Assembly: GCA_012838685.1 (NCBI GenBank)
Contig: DUOU01000123.1
Span: 1-8,480 of the forward strand
Direction: 5' to 3'
From: Bacteroidota bacterium
GTDB lineage: Bacteria > Bacteroidota > Bacteroidia > Bacteroidales > VadinHA17
DNA length: 8,480 nucleotides
Below, piece after piece: positions 1-6,906 of the stretch (the stretch's first letter is position 1; every line of letters starts with the position of its first letter). The notes beneath the pieces were generated by a model. The model ran no database searches. It was not told the origin of the DNA and saw only the letters and a list, made by a program, of their open reading frames with translations. The position numbers and the translations under genes were made by a program.

Positions 1-1
1 C

Positions 2-1723
2 GAAAGTGAAGATTTAGACAGCGACCAACGTGCCAGGGTTGAACAACTTTTCGCAAGAGAATATCCAATACTTACCGCGAAAAAACGGTTAAATGCTATT
101 GCCAAGGATGTCGTTTGGCATTTCTGCAACAGAGGTTACAAAGGAAAGGGAATGTTTATCGCATTGGATAAACTAACAGCTGTAAAAATGTATGACCTGA
201 TTACCAAGCATTGGAGAAAGTATGTGGAGCAATTGGAAAAAGAAATTTCCAAAGGTAAATATGGCGATCAGGAATTATTGGAGAAAGGCCGTGAACTGAA
301 ATGGATAAAGGAAACGGAAATTTGTGTTGTGGTGAGTTCGGAGCAAAACGAAATACAGAAGTTTCAGAAATGGGGCTTAGATATTGAGCCTCACAGAGAG
401 AAAATGAACAGCCAAGACCTCGAAACAAGGTTTAAGGACGAAAACGACCCTTTCCGTTTCGTAATAGTTTGTGCGATGTGGATTACCGGATTTAATGTGC
501 CCACACTTTCAACTTTGTATTTAGATAAGCCATTAAAATCACATACTTTAATGCAAGCTATCGCGAGAGCCAATCGAATCAGTGAAGGCAAAAACAATGG
601 CTTGATTGTGGATTACATCGAAACATATACTGCCTTACTGGATGCTTTAGCAATTTATGGTTCAGGTGGTGAAGAAGGTGGTGGCACGGGTGGAGAAATA
701 CCAGAACCGCCAGTTAAGCCGAAAGAAGAACTCATCAAGCAATTGGAGGAAGCATTAGAAGCGACCGCAACCTTTCTGCAAGACGAAGTAAACTTTGATT
801 TACAGGAGCTCATCAACGCAGACGGTTTGCATAAATTGGCCGCAATGGAAAAGGCTGTAAATGCTGTTTACACCAATGACGAGACCAAGCGGAAATTTCA
901 GATTTTAGCGAGAGAGGTTTTTAAGAAATACAAAGCCCTGCAACCTGACAAAGTGTTGAATCAATATGCACCGAGAAAAAATGCGATTGATGTTATCTAC
1001 ACCGCTATTGAGGACAATATTGAAAGTGCAGATGTTGCCGATATAATGCGAAAGATTCAAAATGTGGTTGACGAATCCATAGAAAATATGATTGCTGAAC
1101 CAAGCCATAACGAAGAGAAAATCATCGACCTAAGTGGTTTAAACTTTGACTTGTTGGAGCAATACTTCTTAAAAACAAAGAATAAAAACATAGCCGTTCA
1201 ATCACTCAAAGACAAAGTTGAAAAACAATTGAAACGAATGGTAGAACGCAATCCCTTAACAGTTGACTATTACGAACGCTATCAGGAAATCATTGAAGAA
1301 TACAACAGAGGGAAAGATGAAGTTGTAATAAAGGAAACTTTCAGAAAACTGATTGAACTCGTAAATTCTTATTCAAAAGAAGAAGCCGACACTAAACGAG
1401 AAGGTTTGACAGACGAGCAAAAAGCAATTTTTGACATTCTCAGACACGGTAAAAAGTTGGAGGAAAAAGAGAAAAATGAAGTCAAGAAAATATCAATTGA
1501 ACTTCTCAATGAACTTAAAAAAGATAAATTGCGGGTTGAGCGGTGGTCTGAAAAATCGGTTACGGCAGCAGCGGTTTTTACTACGGTTAGTAAAACTTTA
1601 TTTGAAACATTGCCCTATCCGACCTATCAGACAGACGACATTGATTTAAAAACAAATTTAGTATATGAACACTTAAAGCATCAATATTTTGGAGGAGGAG
1701 TGAGTATTTATGGAGAATATTGA
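2..1723 (+). CDS. hsdR: Type I restriction enzyme R subunit, C-terminal part (5' truncated by window)
   Basis: The frame is open from base 2 to a TGA at 1721-1723, giving 573 residues of a protein usually about 1000 long; the nuclease domain and first helicase motifs lie outside the window. HsdR is the ATP-dependent translocating and cleaving subunit of type I restriction complexes, working with HsdM and HsdS. Seen here: the second RecA-like domain, with TGFNVPT (about residues 162-168, motif V) and QAIARANR (about 185-192, motif VI), then GLIVDY. A Gly/Glu/Pro-rich linker (nt 661-720) follows. The rest matches the HsdR C-terminal region (DUF3387-like), with IDLSGLNFDLLEQYF, YERYQEIIEEYN and an ending HQYFGGGVSIYGEY that looks native. 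The ATG at 152 is internal, not the start. No hsdM or hsdS follows, so they would lie upstream. The gene is markedly A+T-rich compared with its right-hand neighbours, suggesting transfer. Family assignment is firm; activity cannot be judged from a fragment. Confidence 0.93.
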   Translation, partial: ESEDLDSDQRARVEQLFAREYPILTAKKRLNAIAKDVVWHFCNRGYKGKGMFIALDKLTAVKMYDLITKHWRKYVEQLEKEISKGKYGDQELLEKGRELKWIKETEICVVVSSEQNEIQKFQKWGLDIEPHREKMNSQDLETRFKDENDPFRFVIVCAMWITGFNVPTLSTLYLDKPLKSHTLMQAIARANRISEGKNNGLIVDYIETYTALLDALAIYGSGGEEGGGTGGEIPEPPVKPKEELIKQLEEALEATATFLQDEVNFDLQELINADGLHKLAAMEKAVNAVYTNDETKRKFQILAREVFKKYKALQPDKVLNQYAPRKNAIDVIYTAIEDNIESADVADIMRKIQNVVDESIENMIAEPSHNEEKIIDLSGLNFDLLEQYFLKTKNKNIAVQSLKDKVEKQLKRMVERNPLTVDYYERYQEIIEEYNRGKDEVVIKETFRKLIELVNSYSKEEADTKREGLTDEQKAIFDILRHGKKLEEKEKNEVKKISIELLNELKKDKLRVERWSEKSVTAAAVFTTVSKTLFETLPYPTYQTDDIDLKTNLVYEHLKHQYFGGGVSIYGEY

Positions 1724-1751
1724 CCAACTGAATCTTATTTGAATAACTTTG
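1719..1751 (+). promoter_or_regulatory. Candidate Bacteroidota-type promoter for the GH16 gene
   Basis: TAACTTTG at 1744-1751 fits the -7 consensus TAnnTTTG of Bacteroidota housekeeping promoters. ATTG at 1719-1722, 21 nt upstream, is a three-of-four match to the TTTG -33 element and overlaps the hsdR stop codon. Transcription would begin near 1758, leaving a leader of roughly 30 nt before the ATG at 1791. This is a pattern match only. Confidence 0.45.
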
Positions 1752-1790
1752 GGAACTGTAACCGACAATTGGCCGTTAAACAATATAATT

Positions 1791-2621
1791 ATGAAGAAGT
1801 TTTTTTATAAATCTTGTTCCCGGAAATACCCCCTCTTTTTTCTGGGATCTGTTCTTATGATAGCGTTCGCACTGTTTTCCTGCGGCAACCAAGGGATATA
1901 CAAAAATATGGAGCTTATATGGAGCGAGGAGTTTGACTATGAGGGGTTGCCCGATTCAACCAACTGGAATATTGTTGTTGGCAAGTCAAGGGTAAACAAT
2001 GAACCCCAATGGTACACCGATAGCCCCCAAAATCTTTGGGTATCGGACGGAATGCTGAAGATAACCGCCAAAATTGAGGAGGTGGACGGAGAGAACAGAT
2101 ATACTTCCGGCAGGATAAATTCGATGGATAAGTTTGAGTTTCACCTTGGAAGGGCTGAGGCCAGGATAAAGCTTCCACAGGGAAGGGGCGTATGGCCCGC
2201 CTTCTGGGCCCTGGGAAAGGTGGGTCACTGGCCCGTGTGCGGTGAGATAGATATAATGGAATTTTGGGGACACGATCCAAATGTTATAGGGGCGAATGTC
2301 CATACGGGCGATTATAACCACACCAAGGGAAACGGAAGGGGAGGAGAATATACCTACACCGACCCATGGGCCGATTTCCACCTGTACGCTGTTGAATGGT
2401 TCGATGACAGGCTGGACTTCTACTTTGACGATGTTATGTACTATTCCTGTCCCAAAAAAGGTGAGGGCGTTGGTGAATGGCCATTTGATGAGCCTGAATA
2501 TCTTATCGTCAACTTCGCTCTGTGGAACAACTGGGGCGAGGGGGTTGAGGGTATCGACGACTCTATCTTCCCGCAGGAGTACCTGATAGATTATATCAGA
2601 GTGTACAAGTTCAAGGAATAG
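1791..2621 (+). CDS. Glycoside hydrolase family 16 lipoprotein (laminarinase/beta-glucanase-like)
   Basis: A 276-residue predicted endo-acting beta-glucan hydrolase, most like laminarinases (beta-1,3- or mixed-linked glucans). The N-terminus is a lipoprotein signal: basic MKKFFYKSCSRK, a hydrophobic stretch at about 14-29, then lipobox LFSC with Cys31 as the lipidated residue. The catalytic GH16 domain fills about 42-276. EIDIME at 152-157 is the family active site, with E152 the expected nucleophile, D154 the helper and E157 the acid/base; GVWPAFWALG precedes it and FHLYAVEW follows, both typical. No acidic cluster follows Cys31, so a surface-export signal is not obvious and a periplasm-facing location is possible. 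ATG 1791 is chosen because it begins the signal peptide; an in-frame TTG at 1749 would add 14 residues ahead of it and lies within the promoter box. No SusC/SusD genes are nearby, so this is not a visible polysaccharide utilisation locus. gntP starts 61 nt downstream. The exact substrate is not settled by sequence. Confidence 0.93.
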   Translation: MKKFFYKSCSRKYPLFFLGSVLMIAFALFSCGNQGIYKNMELIWSEEFDYEGLPDSTNWNIVVGKSRVNNEPQWYTDSPQNLWVSDGMLKITAKIEEVDGENRYTSGRINSMDKFEFHLGRAEARIKLPQGRGVWPAFWALGKVGHWPVCGEIDIMEFWGHDPNVIGANVHTGDYNHTKGNGRGGEYTYTDPWADFHLYAVEWFDDRLDFYFDDVMYYSCPKKGEGVGEWPFDEPEYLIVNFALWNNWGEGVEGIDDSIFPQEYLIDYIRVYKFKE

Positions 2622-2682
2622 TTGGTTTGAGAAGATCTGTTCCATAACCACAAATCTTAAAAAACTCTCTTATAAATAGGTT

Positions 2683-4044
2683 ATGTCGACTCCCTATATA
2701 ATCCTCCTGGTAATTGTGGCTGTCACCCTACTGCTGACTTTGGTGCTGAAATTCAAATTAAACGCCTTTATCGCCCTGTTGATAACATCGATAATTGTCG
2801 GCATCATGGCCGGGATGCCGCTGTCGGTTATCGCTACGACCATAGAGAAGGGTATGGGCGGAACCCTGGGGTTCGTGGCCACCGTCGTCGGGCTTGGGGC
2901 AATTTTTGGGCAGATGCTGGAGAGCTCGGGCGGGGCCAAATCGCTGGCCAACTTTCTGCTTAAAAAATTCGGAACAGAAAGGGCTTCCTGGGCGCTGATG
3001 CTTACTGGCTTTATCATAGGTATTCCGGTGTTTTTCGACGTTGGCTTCATTATCCTGGTGCCTCTGGTTTATGCCTTGACAAGGGACACCAAAAAGTCGG
3101 TACTCTATTACGCTATACCCCTGTTGGCGGGTCTTGCCGTTACCCATGCCATGGTGCCACCCACGCCAGGACCCATGGCTGTGGCCACTATTCTTGGCGT
3201 CGATCTGGGATGGGTGGTTCTTTTTGGGTTGATTATCGGTATCCCAACGGCTATATTGGCCGGTCCCGTTTGGGGCAGTTTTATCGCGAAAAAAATTGAC
3301 CTCCCCGCGCCCGAACAGTTTATAACGAACGATTTGGAGGAGTCGGATGAACTCAAGAGAAAACCCTCTTTCGGGGTTGTTGCCCTGATAATCATGCTCC
3401 CCCTGCTTTTGATCCTTATAGGTACATTTGTTGAGCTGGGAGTTGACAAAGGAGTTGTTAAAAGTTCATCGCTAATAGATATAATAGTATTTACTGGCCA
3501 TCCCTTCACCGCCCTGATCATTGGAACCCTTTTTTCGATAGTGTTGTGCCTGAGGATGGGGTTGTCGGCGCGAAAGATCTCAGATCTTAGCACAAAGGCC
3601 CTGGGGCCCGCCGGAATAATAATCCTGGTAACGGGAGCCGGTGGGGTGCTCAAACAGGTGCTTGTAGATTCCGGTATCGGCAATATCCTGGCCGAATCCA
3701 TCGCGGGGTCGTCGGTGCCGCTGATATTTCTGGCGTGGTCCATAGCAGCGGTTATGCGGGTCACCCAGGGATCGGCGACGGTCGCGATGATCACCGCCGC
3801 GGGAATTATGGCTCCCATATTGCCGCAGTTTGATTACTCGCGGGCATATTACGCCCTTATAACGTTGGCCATAGCATCCGGTGGAACGGTTTTGTCGCAT
3901 GTAAACGACAGCGGCTTCTGGATAGTGGGGAAATATCTCGGTATGAACGAGAAACAGACACTGAAATCGTGGACAGTTATGGAAACGATAGTGGGCGTAT
4001 CGGGATTGGCGTTCGCCATGCTGTTAAGTCTGTTCGTAAAATAG
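2683..4044 (+). CDS. GntP-family sugar-acid:H+ symporter (gluconate permease-like)
   Basis: A 453-residue, very hydrophobic inner-membrane protein of the GntP family, whose members import gluconate and related acids (fructuronate, idonate, glycerate) by proton symport. About 12 membrane segments are apparent, beginning at about 3-22 and 28-46 and ending at about 431-452. Family-typical stretches are in order: GQMLESSGGA (76-85), GIPVFFDVGF (113-122), THAMVPPTPGP (154-164), VTGAGGVLKQVL (316-327), RVTQGSATVAMIT (359-371) and SHVNDSGFW (405-413). A hydrophilic loop (about 203-228) is central. Length is normal for the family and no lesion is seen. It lies 61 nt after the GH16 gene with no recognisable -7 box between them, so co-transcription is possible. 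The KDG-kinase-like gene downstream suggests the cargo is gluconate, 2-keto-3-deoxygluconate or a similar acid; that is inference from context. No specific family member can be named. Confidence 0.93.
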   Translation: MSTPYIILLVIVAVTLLLTLVLKFKLNAFIALLITSIIVGIMAGMPLSVIATTIEKGMGGTLGFVATVVGLGAIFGQMLESSGGAKSLANFLLKKFGTERASWALMLTGFIIGIPVFFDVGFIILVPLVYALTRDTKKSVLYYAIPLLAGLAVTHAMVPPTPGPMAVATILGVDLGWVVLFGLIIGIPTAILAGPVWGSFIAKKIDLPAPEQFITNDLEESDELKRKPSFGVVALIIMLPLLLILIGTFVELGVDKGVVKSSSLIDIIVFTGHPFTALIIGTLFSIVLCLRMGLSARKISDLSTKALGPAGIIILVTGAGGVLKQVLVDSGIGNILAESIAGSSVPLIFLAWSIAAVMRVTQGSATVAMITAAGIMAPILPQFDYSRAYYALITLAIASGGTVLSHVNDSGFWIVGKYLGMNEKQTLKSWTVMETIVGVSGLAFAMLLSLFVK

Positions 4045-4048
4045 TAAC

Positions 4049-4066
4049 CGATGGCTCTAATGTCGG
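4049..4066. repeat. Short palindromic motif, copy 1 (shared with 7646-7659)
   Basis: Directly after the gntP stop, GGCTCTAATG (4053-4062) followed by TCG recurs on the opposite strand in the comB/yihY gap, where GGCTCTAATG is followed by CCG (12 of 13 bases identical). Here it sits between CCGA (4048-4051) and TCGG (4063-4066), which can pair. It may be a small dispersed intergenic palindrome, or the match may be coincidence. Confidence 0.3.
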
Positions 4067-4098
4067 CTTCCGCCGCTAGACGCTTCGGCAGTATTGGA

Positions 4099-4137
4099 TA
4101 ATAGCGCTGTTGGTACAATGCGGGCGGGACGCTATTA
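4099..4137. repeat. Perfect 8-bp inverted repeat in the gntP/GroES-like spacer
   Basis: TAATAGCG (4099-4106) and CGCTATTA (4130-4137) are exact reverse complements separated by 23 nt. The surrounding spacer is locally G+C-rich, and a second small stem, GCCG (4072-4075) with CGGC (4086-4089), lies just upstream. There is no T-tract after either stem, so an intrinsic terminator is not supported. It could be a palindromic dispersed element or a regulator site. Confidence 0.4.
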
Positions 4138-4151
4138 AACGGGCAATTATT

Positions 4152-4195
4152 GGACAAAAAACCGACTTGCTCGCGAAAAATGGGTATTTTTGTCC
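4152..4195. promoter_or_regulatory. 9-bp inverted repeat overlapping the -7 box of the GroES-like gene (possible operator)
   Basis: GGACAAAAA (4152-4160) and TTTTTGTCC (4187-4195) are perfect reverse complements with a 26-nt spacer. The right arm overlaps the candidate -7 box at 4185-4192 and ends 18 nt before the ATG at 4214. That placement suits an operator bound by a dimeric or looping regulator, though an RNA hairpin is also possible. No regulator gene is in the window. Confidence 0.4.
4185..4192 (+). promoter_or_regulatory. Candidate -7 box for the GroES-like/kinase operon
   Basis: TATTTTTG fits TAnnTTTG. No convincing TTTG element occurs at the usual 19-21 nt spacing upstream, so the match is weaker than the one before the GH16 gene. 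Transcription would begin near 4199, giving a leader of about 15 nt. Confidence 0.35.
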
Positions 4196-4213
4196 CTGAA
4201 ATGATATTGTGAT

Positions 4214-4597
4214 ATGAGTATATTACTGGACGAAAAAGACTTTAAGAACCTGATTTTGATAGGCGACAAGGTTCTGATCAAGCCAAAGACCCCGTCGACC
4301 AAAACAAAGAGTGGACTCTATCTGCCACCGACTGTCAGCGAGAATGAAAAGGTTCTTTTGGGATATGTGGTGAAGGTTGGTCCCGGTTTCCCGATACCTT
4401 CGGTGAACGATGACGATGAGCCGTGGAAGGAGAGGTCTGAAGAGCCAAAATATGTGGCTTTGCAGCCTAAGGAGGGCGATCAGGCGGTTTACCTTCAAAG
4501 CGGGACAATTGATATAGAGTTCAATGACGAGAAGTATGTGATTGTACCGCAGTCGGCTATACTTCTCCTATTGCGCGACGAGGGATTTTTTGAATGA
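4214..4597 (+). CDS. GroES-like (Cpn10 fold) co-chaperonin family protein, extended form
   Basis: 127 residues against about 95 for ordinary GroES. The N-terminal half reads like GroES: LILIGDKVLIKPK (13-25), then a mobile-loop-like stretch TKTKSGLYLPPTVSENE (29-45), where LYL (35-37) sits at the place of the GroEL-binding hydrophobic tripeptide (IVL in E. coli), then GYVVKVGPG (50-58). The C-terminal half, from GDQAVYL (88-94) through EKYVIVPQSAILLLL (106-120), matches the closing strands. The extra length is a charged insert at about 59-86 in the roof region. GroES forms the heptameric lid of GroEL; whether this protein can do so is unknown. No groEL is adjacent, unlike the normal groES-groEL operon, so this is probably a second, specialised copy. 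Its stop overlaps the kinase start (ATGA, 4594-4597), implying translational coupling. The start follows an A/T-rich leader without Shine-Dalgarno, usual for this phylum. Confidence 0.85.
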   Translation: MSILLDEKDFKNLILIGDKVLIKPKTPSTKTKSGLYLPPTVSENEKVLLGYVVKVGPGFPIPSVNDDDEPWKERSEEPKYVALQPKEGDQAVYLQSGTIDIEFNDEKYVIVPQSAILLLLRDEGFFE

Positions 4598-5673
4598 TGA
4601 AACTCAAGGAAAATTATAAATGGTCGTTACTGGTTCCCACAAGCATGGGAATCAGGATCACGCCCATGGCCCAGGGCCAGCCTGTCTATAGCAGCGACAC
4701 TTTTTTCATGCAGGCTACCAGCGCTGAAACCAATGTGGCCAGTGTATCCTCTTACCTGGGACTGCCGGTGAAGGTGTTGACAACCTTTGTAAAGGATAGC
4801 CCCATAGCGAGATTTATTAAAGACAACCTAAGGAGCAGGAATATCTCTTTTGAGGGCAAGGAGGTGGAACAGGGTGGCCCATGGGGTTACCGCCACCAGA
4901 TAAACATAGCCGACAGCGGCTTCGGAACCAGGGGGCCCCAGGTATGGAACGACAGGGCCGGTGAGGTTGGAAGGAGGCTCAATGCCGGGGACTTTGACCT
5001 TGACAGGATATTTGTCGATGAAGGTGTCCGTATTTTGCACCTGTCGGGTTTGATCTGCGCTCTCTCGGCCGAGACGGGCGCTTTTTGCCTTGAACTGGCC
5101 AAAATTGCCAAAAAAAACGGCACGTTGGTCTCGTTCGACCTCAATCACAGGGCTTCATTCTGGAAGGACCGCGAGAAAGAGCTTAGGGAGATTTTTGTGG
5201 AGATAGCCAAGCAGACCGATATACTTATTGGCAACGAAGAGGATTTCCAGCTTTGCCTCGGTGTTGAAGGTCCGCCTGCCGGTGGAAAGGATGTTGACTC
5301 ACAGATAGCCCACTTCAAGGAGATGACCTATAGGACGAAAAAAACTTTTCCGGACACCTCTCTCTTCGCGACCACGCTCCGCAAGGTGGAGAGCGCCAAC
5401 AGCCACCTGTGGGGAGCCATAATGATGGTCGGTGATGAGTGGTATGGGGTTGAGCCCCGCGAAATAGGGGTGATAGACAGGATAGGGGGAGGCGATGGGT
5501 TTGTGGGGGGATTGCTCTATGGGATGCTCAGGGGGTGGGAGCCGCTGAAGTGCATCCAGTTTGGATGGGCTACCGGAGCTATGGCCACTACATTCTTGAC
5601 CGACTATTGCCAGCCGGCCAATGAGGAGCAGGTCTGGAGAATATGGAGCGGTAACGCCAGGGTGGTGCGTTGA
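4594..5673 (+). CDS. PfkB-family carbohydrate kinase, 2-keto-3-deoxygluconate kinase-like
   Basis: A 359-residue cytoplasmic ribokinase-fold (PfkB) kinase predicted to transfer phosphate from ATP to a sugar or keto-sugar acid. The C-terminal signature DRIGGGDGFVGGLLYG (295-310) carries the catalytic base D301 and the anion-hole glycines, and this wording is characteristic of KDG kinases. Other matching stretches are VSFDLNHRASFW (about 179-190), IGNEEDFQ, and SNSHLWG-type residues before the nucleotide-binding strand. The substrate-side motif, usually GGAEANVA, is ATSAETNVA here (41-49), keeping N47 but losing the double glycine, and the usual GEIMLRL strand is replaced by VPTSMGIRITP, so the substrate may differ from KDG. 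The start codon overlaps the stop of the GroES-like gene; a second ATG follows immediately at 4597. Upstream gntP suggests a sugar-acid route. Kinase family is firm; the substrate is inferred. The gene is convergent with the next one, 30 nt away. Confidence 0.88.
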   Translation: MMKLKENYKWSLLVPTSMGIRITPMAQGQPVYSSDTFFMQATSAETNVASVSSYLGLPVKVLTTFVKDSPIARFIKDNLRSRNISFEGKEVEQGGPWGYRHQINIADSGFGTRGPQVWNDRAGEVGRRLNAGDFDLDRIFVDEGVRILHLSGLICALSAETGAFCLELAKIAKKNGTLVSFDLNHRASFWKDREKELREIFVEIAKQTDILIGNEEDFQLCLGVEGPPAGGKDVDSQIAHFKEMTYRTKKTFPDTSLFATTLRKVESANSHLWGAIMMVGDEWYGVEPREIGVIDRIGGGDGFVGGLLYGMLRGWEPLKCIQFGWATGAMATTFLTDYCQPANEEQVWRIWSGNARVVR

Positions 5674-5703
5674 AATCGTGGAAGCGACCAATCAGGTTCA
5701 GCT

Positions 5704-6876
5704 TCAACCATAAAAAGAGATCTCCCTGAATTCCTTCTCAAACCGTGCGTGCTCTTCCGCCCATCTCTCTTTTTCGAGTGACAGCGATCCTCTATTGATC
5801 AGCACTTCCCGCATGAACGAATCCCCGGCGAGGATGTCGAAGGGCATCAGTTTCTCCTCGTACTCGTATGGGGGAGGGTTGAAAAGAAGAGAGTTGGCCG
5901 GAGTGGTTTCGATGATGGCATCGAATATTTCCAGCGCCGCGGCTACCGGAAAATAATTCCTTCTGTCGGTTATATGTATCTGTATGCCACCGCAAAGCTG
6001 GCCGGCATATTTGTGGAATGTGGGGATATAGTTGTGTATCCTGAAGGCACAGCCGGGAATGTCGCGATTGTCGAGGTTTTTTTTCAGCGCCACGGTGTTC
6101 AGCCAAGGAGCGCCGAACAGTTCGAACGGTGTTGTCGTTCCCCTTGCTTCAGAGAGGTTTAGGGCCTCGATGAGGACGGTGCCGGGATAGACGATGGCTG
6201 TACTCAACGTCGGCATATTTGGCGAGGGAAGTACCCATGGCAGGCCGGTCTCGTCGTAAAACATTTTTCTGTTCCAGCCTTCCAGTTTTATAACGCTGAG
6301 ATTAGCGGTCGGATAATATTTTTCTTTTACCCAAAAGGCCATCTCGCCGATGGTCATCCTGTGGCACAACGGTATGGAGGCGCCGCCGACAAAGGTGAAA
6401 AATTCCGGTTTGAGTACCGGACCATCCAACGGCAGGCCGGCAACGGGGTTGGGCCGATCTAAAACGACAATGGGGATGCCGGACTCCATGCAGGCCTCGA
6501 TACATAGTTTGACGGTCCATATATAGGTGTACAACCTGGCTCCGATATCCTGGAGATCTACCAAAAAGAGGTCTATATTCTCCAACATCTTTGGCGTTGG
6601 CTTTCTGTGCCTGCCGTAAAGACTGTGAACAGGGACGTTGTAATAGGGGTGGAGCCTGCCTTCCCATTCGATCATATTGTCCTGTGTCTCCCCGAAGATA
6701 CCGTGTTGCGGGCCGAAAATGGCCGCCAACCGGCACTCCCGGCTATCATTGACAATATCGAGTATATACCTGAAATCTTTTGTTATGCTTGGCGCGTGGC
6801 ATAAGACTCCTATGTTTTTGCCGATCAGCTCCCCGGGCAGCTTTTTCGCTATTATATCTAGTCCGCTCTTTACCAT
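5704..6876 (-). CDS. DUF1343 / NamZ-like (GH171) protein, exo-N-acetylmuramidase-related, no signal peptide
   Basis: 390 residues of the DUF1343 family, whose founding characterised member, Bacillus subtilis NamZ (YbbC), removes N-acetylmuramic acid from the non-reducing end of peptidoglycan fragments. Hallmarks in order: FGPQHGIFGETQDNMIEW (54-71), VDLQDIGARLYTY (106-118), VLDRPNP (138-144), RMTIGEMA (173-180), PSPNMPT (217-223), NLSEARGTTTPFELFGAPW (240-258). An N-terminal Rossmann-like region is followed by the C-terminal subdomain. Length is that of the mature family protein. The start is fixed by an in-frame TAA only 30 nt upstream (the comB stop), so no secretion signal can precede it and the N-terminus MVKSGLDIIAKK is not a signal peptide: a cytoplasmic location is predicted. 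It has GPQHG where secreted NamZ-type members generally have PEHG. Probably co-transcribed with comB. Family is certain; muramidase activity is inferred. Confidence 0.88.
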   Translation of the reverse strand: MVKSGLDIIAKKLPGELIGKNIGVLCHAPSITKDFRYILDIVNDSRECRLAAIFGPQHGIFGETQDNMIEWEGRLHPYYNVPVHSLYGRHRKPTPKMLENIDLFLVDLQDIGARLYTYIWTVKLCIEACMESGIPIVVLDRPNPVAGLPLDGPVLKPEFFTFVGGASIPLCHRMTIGEMAFWVKEKYYPTANLSVIKLEGWNRKMFYDETGLPWVLPSPNMPTLSTAIVYPGTVLIEALNLSEARGTTTPFELFGAPWLNTVALKKNLDNRDIPGCAFRIHNYIPTFHKYAGQLCGGIQIHITDRRNYFPVAAALEIFDAIIETTPANSLLFNPPPYEYEEKLMPFDILAGDSFMREVLINRGSLSLEKERWAEEHARFEKEFREISFYG

Positions 6877-6906
6877 ATCCAGTGATTTAATGTTTGTTAC
6901 AAGGTT

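Noticed and set aside
1749..1790. TTG at 1749 as the start of the GH16 protein
   Set aside because: It would put 14 polar residues ahead of a complete lipoprotein signal and falls inside the candidate -7 box; ATG 1791 is preferred.
1986..2651. 221-codon open frame on the minus strand opposite the GH16 gene
   Set aside because: It lies wholly over a gene with intact GH16 catalytic motifs and its translation shows no recognisable domain; it is a shadow.
3108..3818. 236-codon open frame on the minus strand opposite gntP
   Set aside because: The plus-strand GntP motifs are continuous here; the antisense frame is open because of G+C-rich hydrophobic codons.
4099..4137. Integron attC site or intrinsic terminator
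   Set aside because: No attC core sites (RYYYAAC/GTTRRRY) are correctly placed and no U-tract follows the stem.
3849..4157. Minus-strand frame starting in the gntP/GroES-like spacer
   Set aside because: Most of it is antisense to gntP and the spacer part reads as no known protein; the spacer is better described by its inverted repeats.
4152..4195. CIRCE heat-shock operator upstream of the GroES-like gene
   Set aside because: CIRCE has TTAGCACTC/GAGTGCTAA arms with a 9-nt spacer; neither sequence nor spacing matches.
5695..5709. GGTT/AACC hairpin between the convergent kinase and NamZ-like genes as a terminator
   Set aside because: The stem is only 4 bp, overlaps the NamZ-like stop, and no T-tract follows in either direction.
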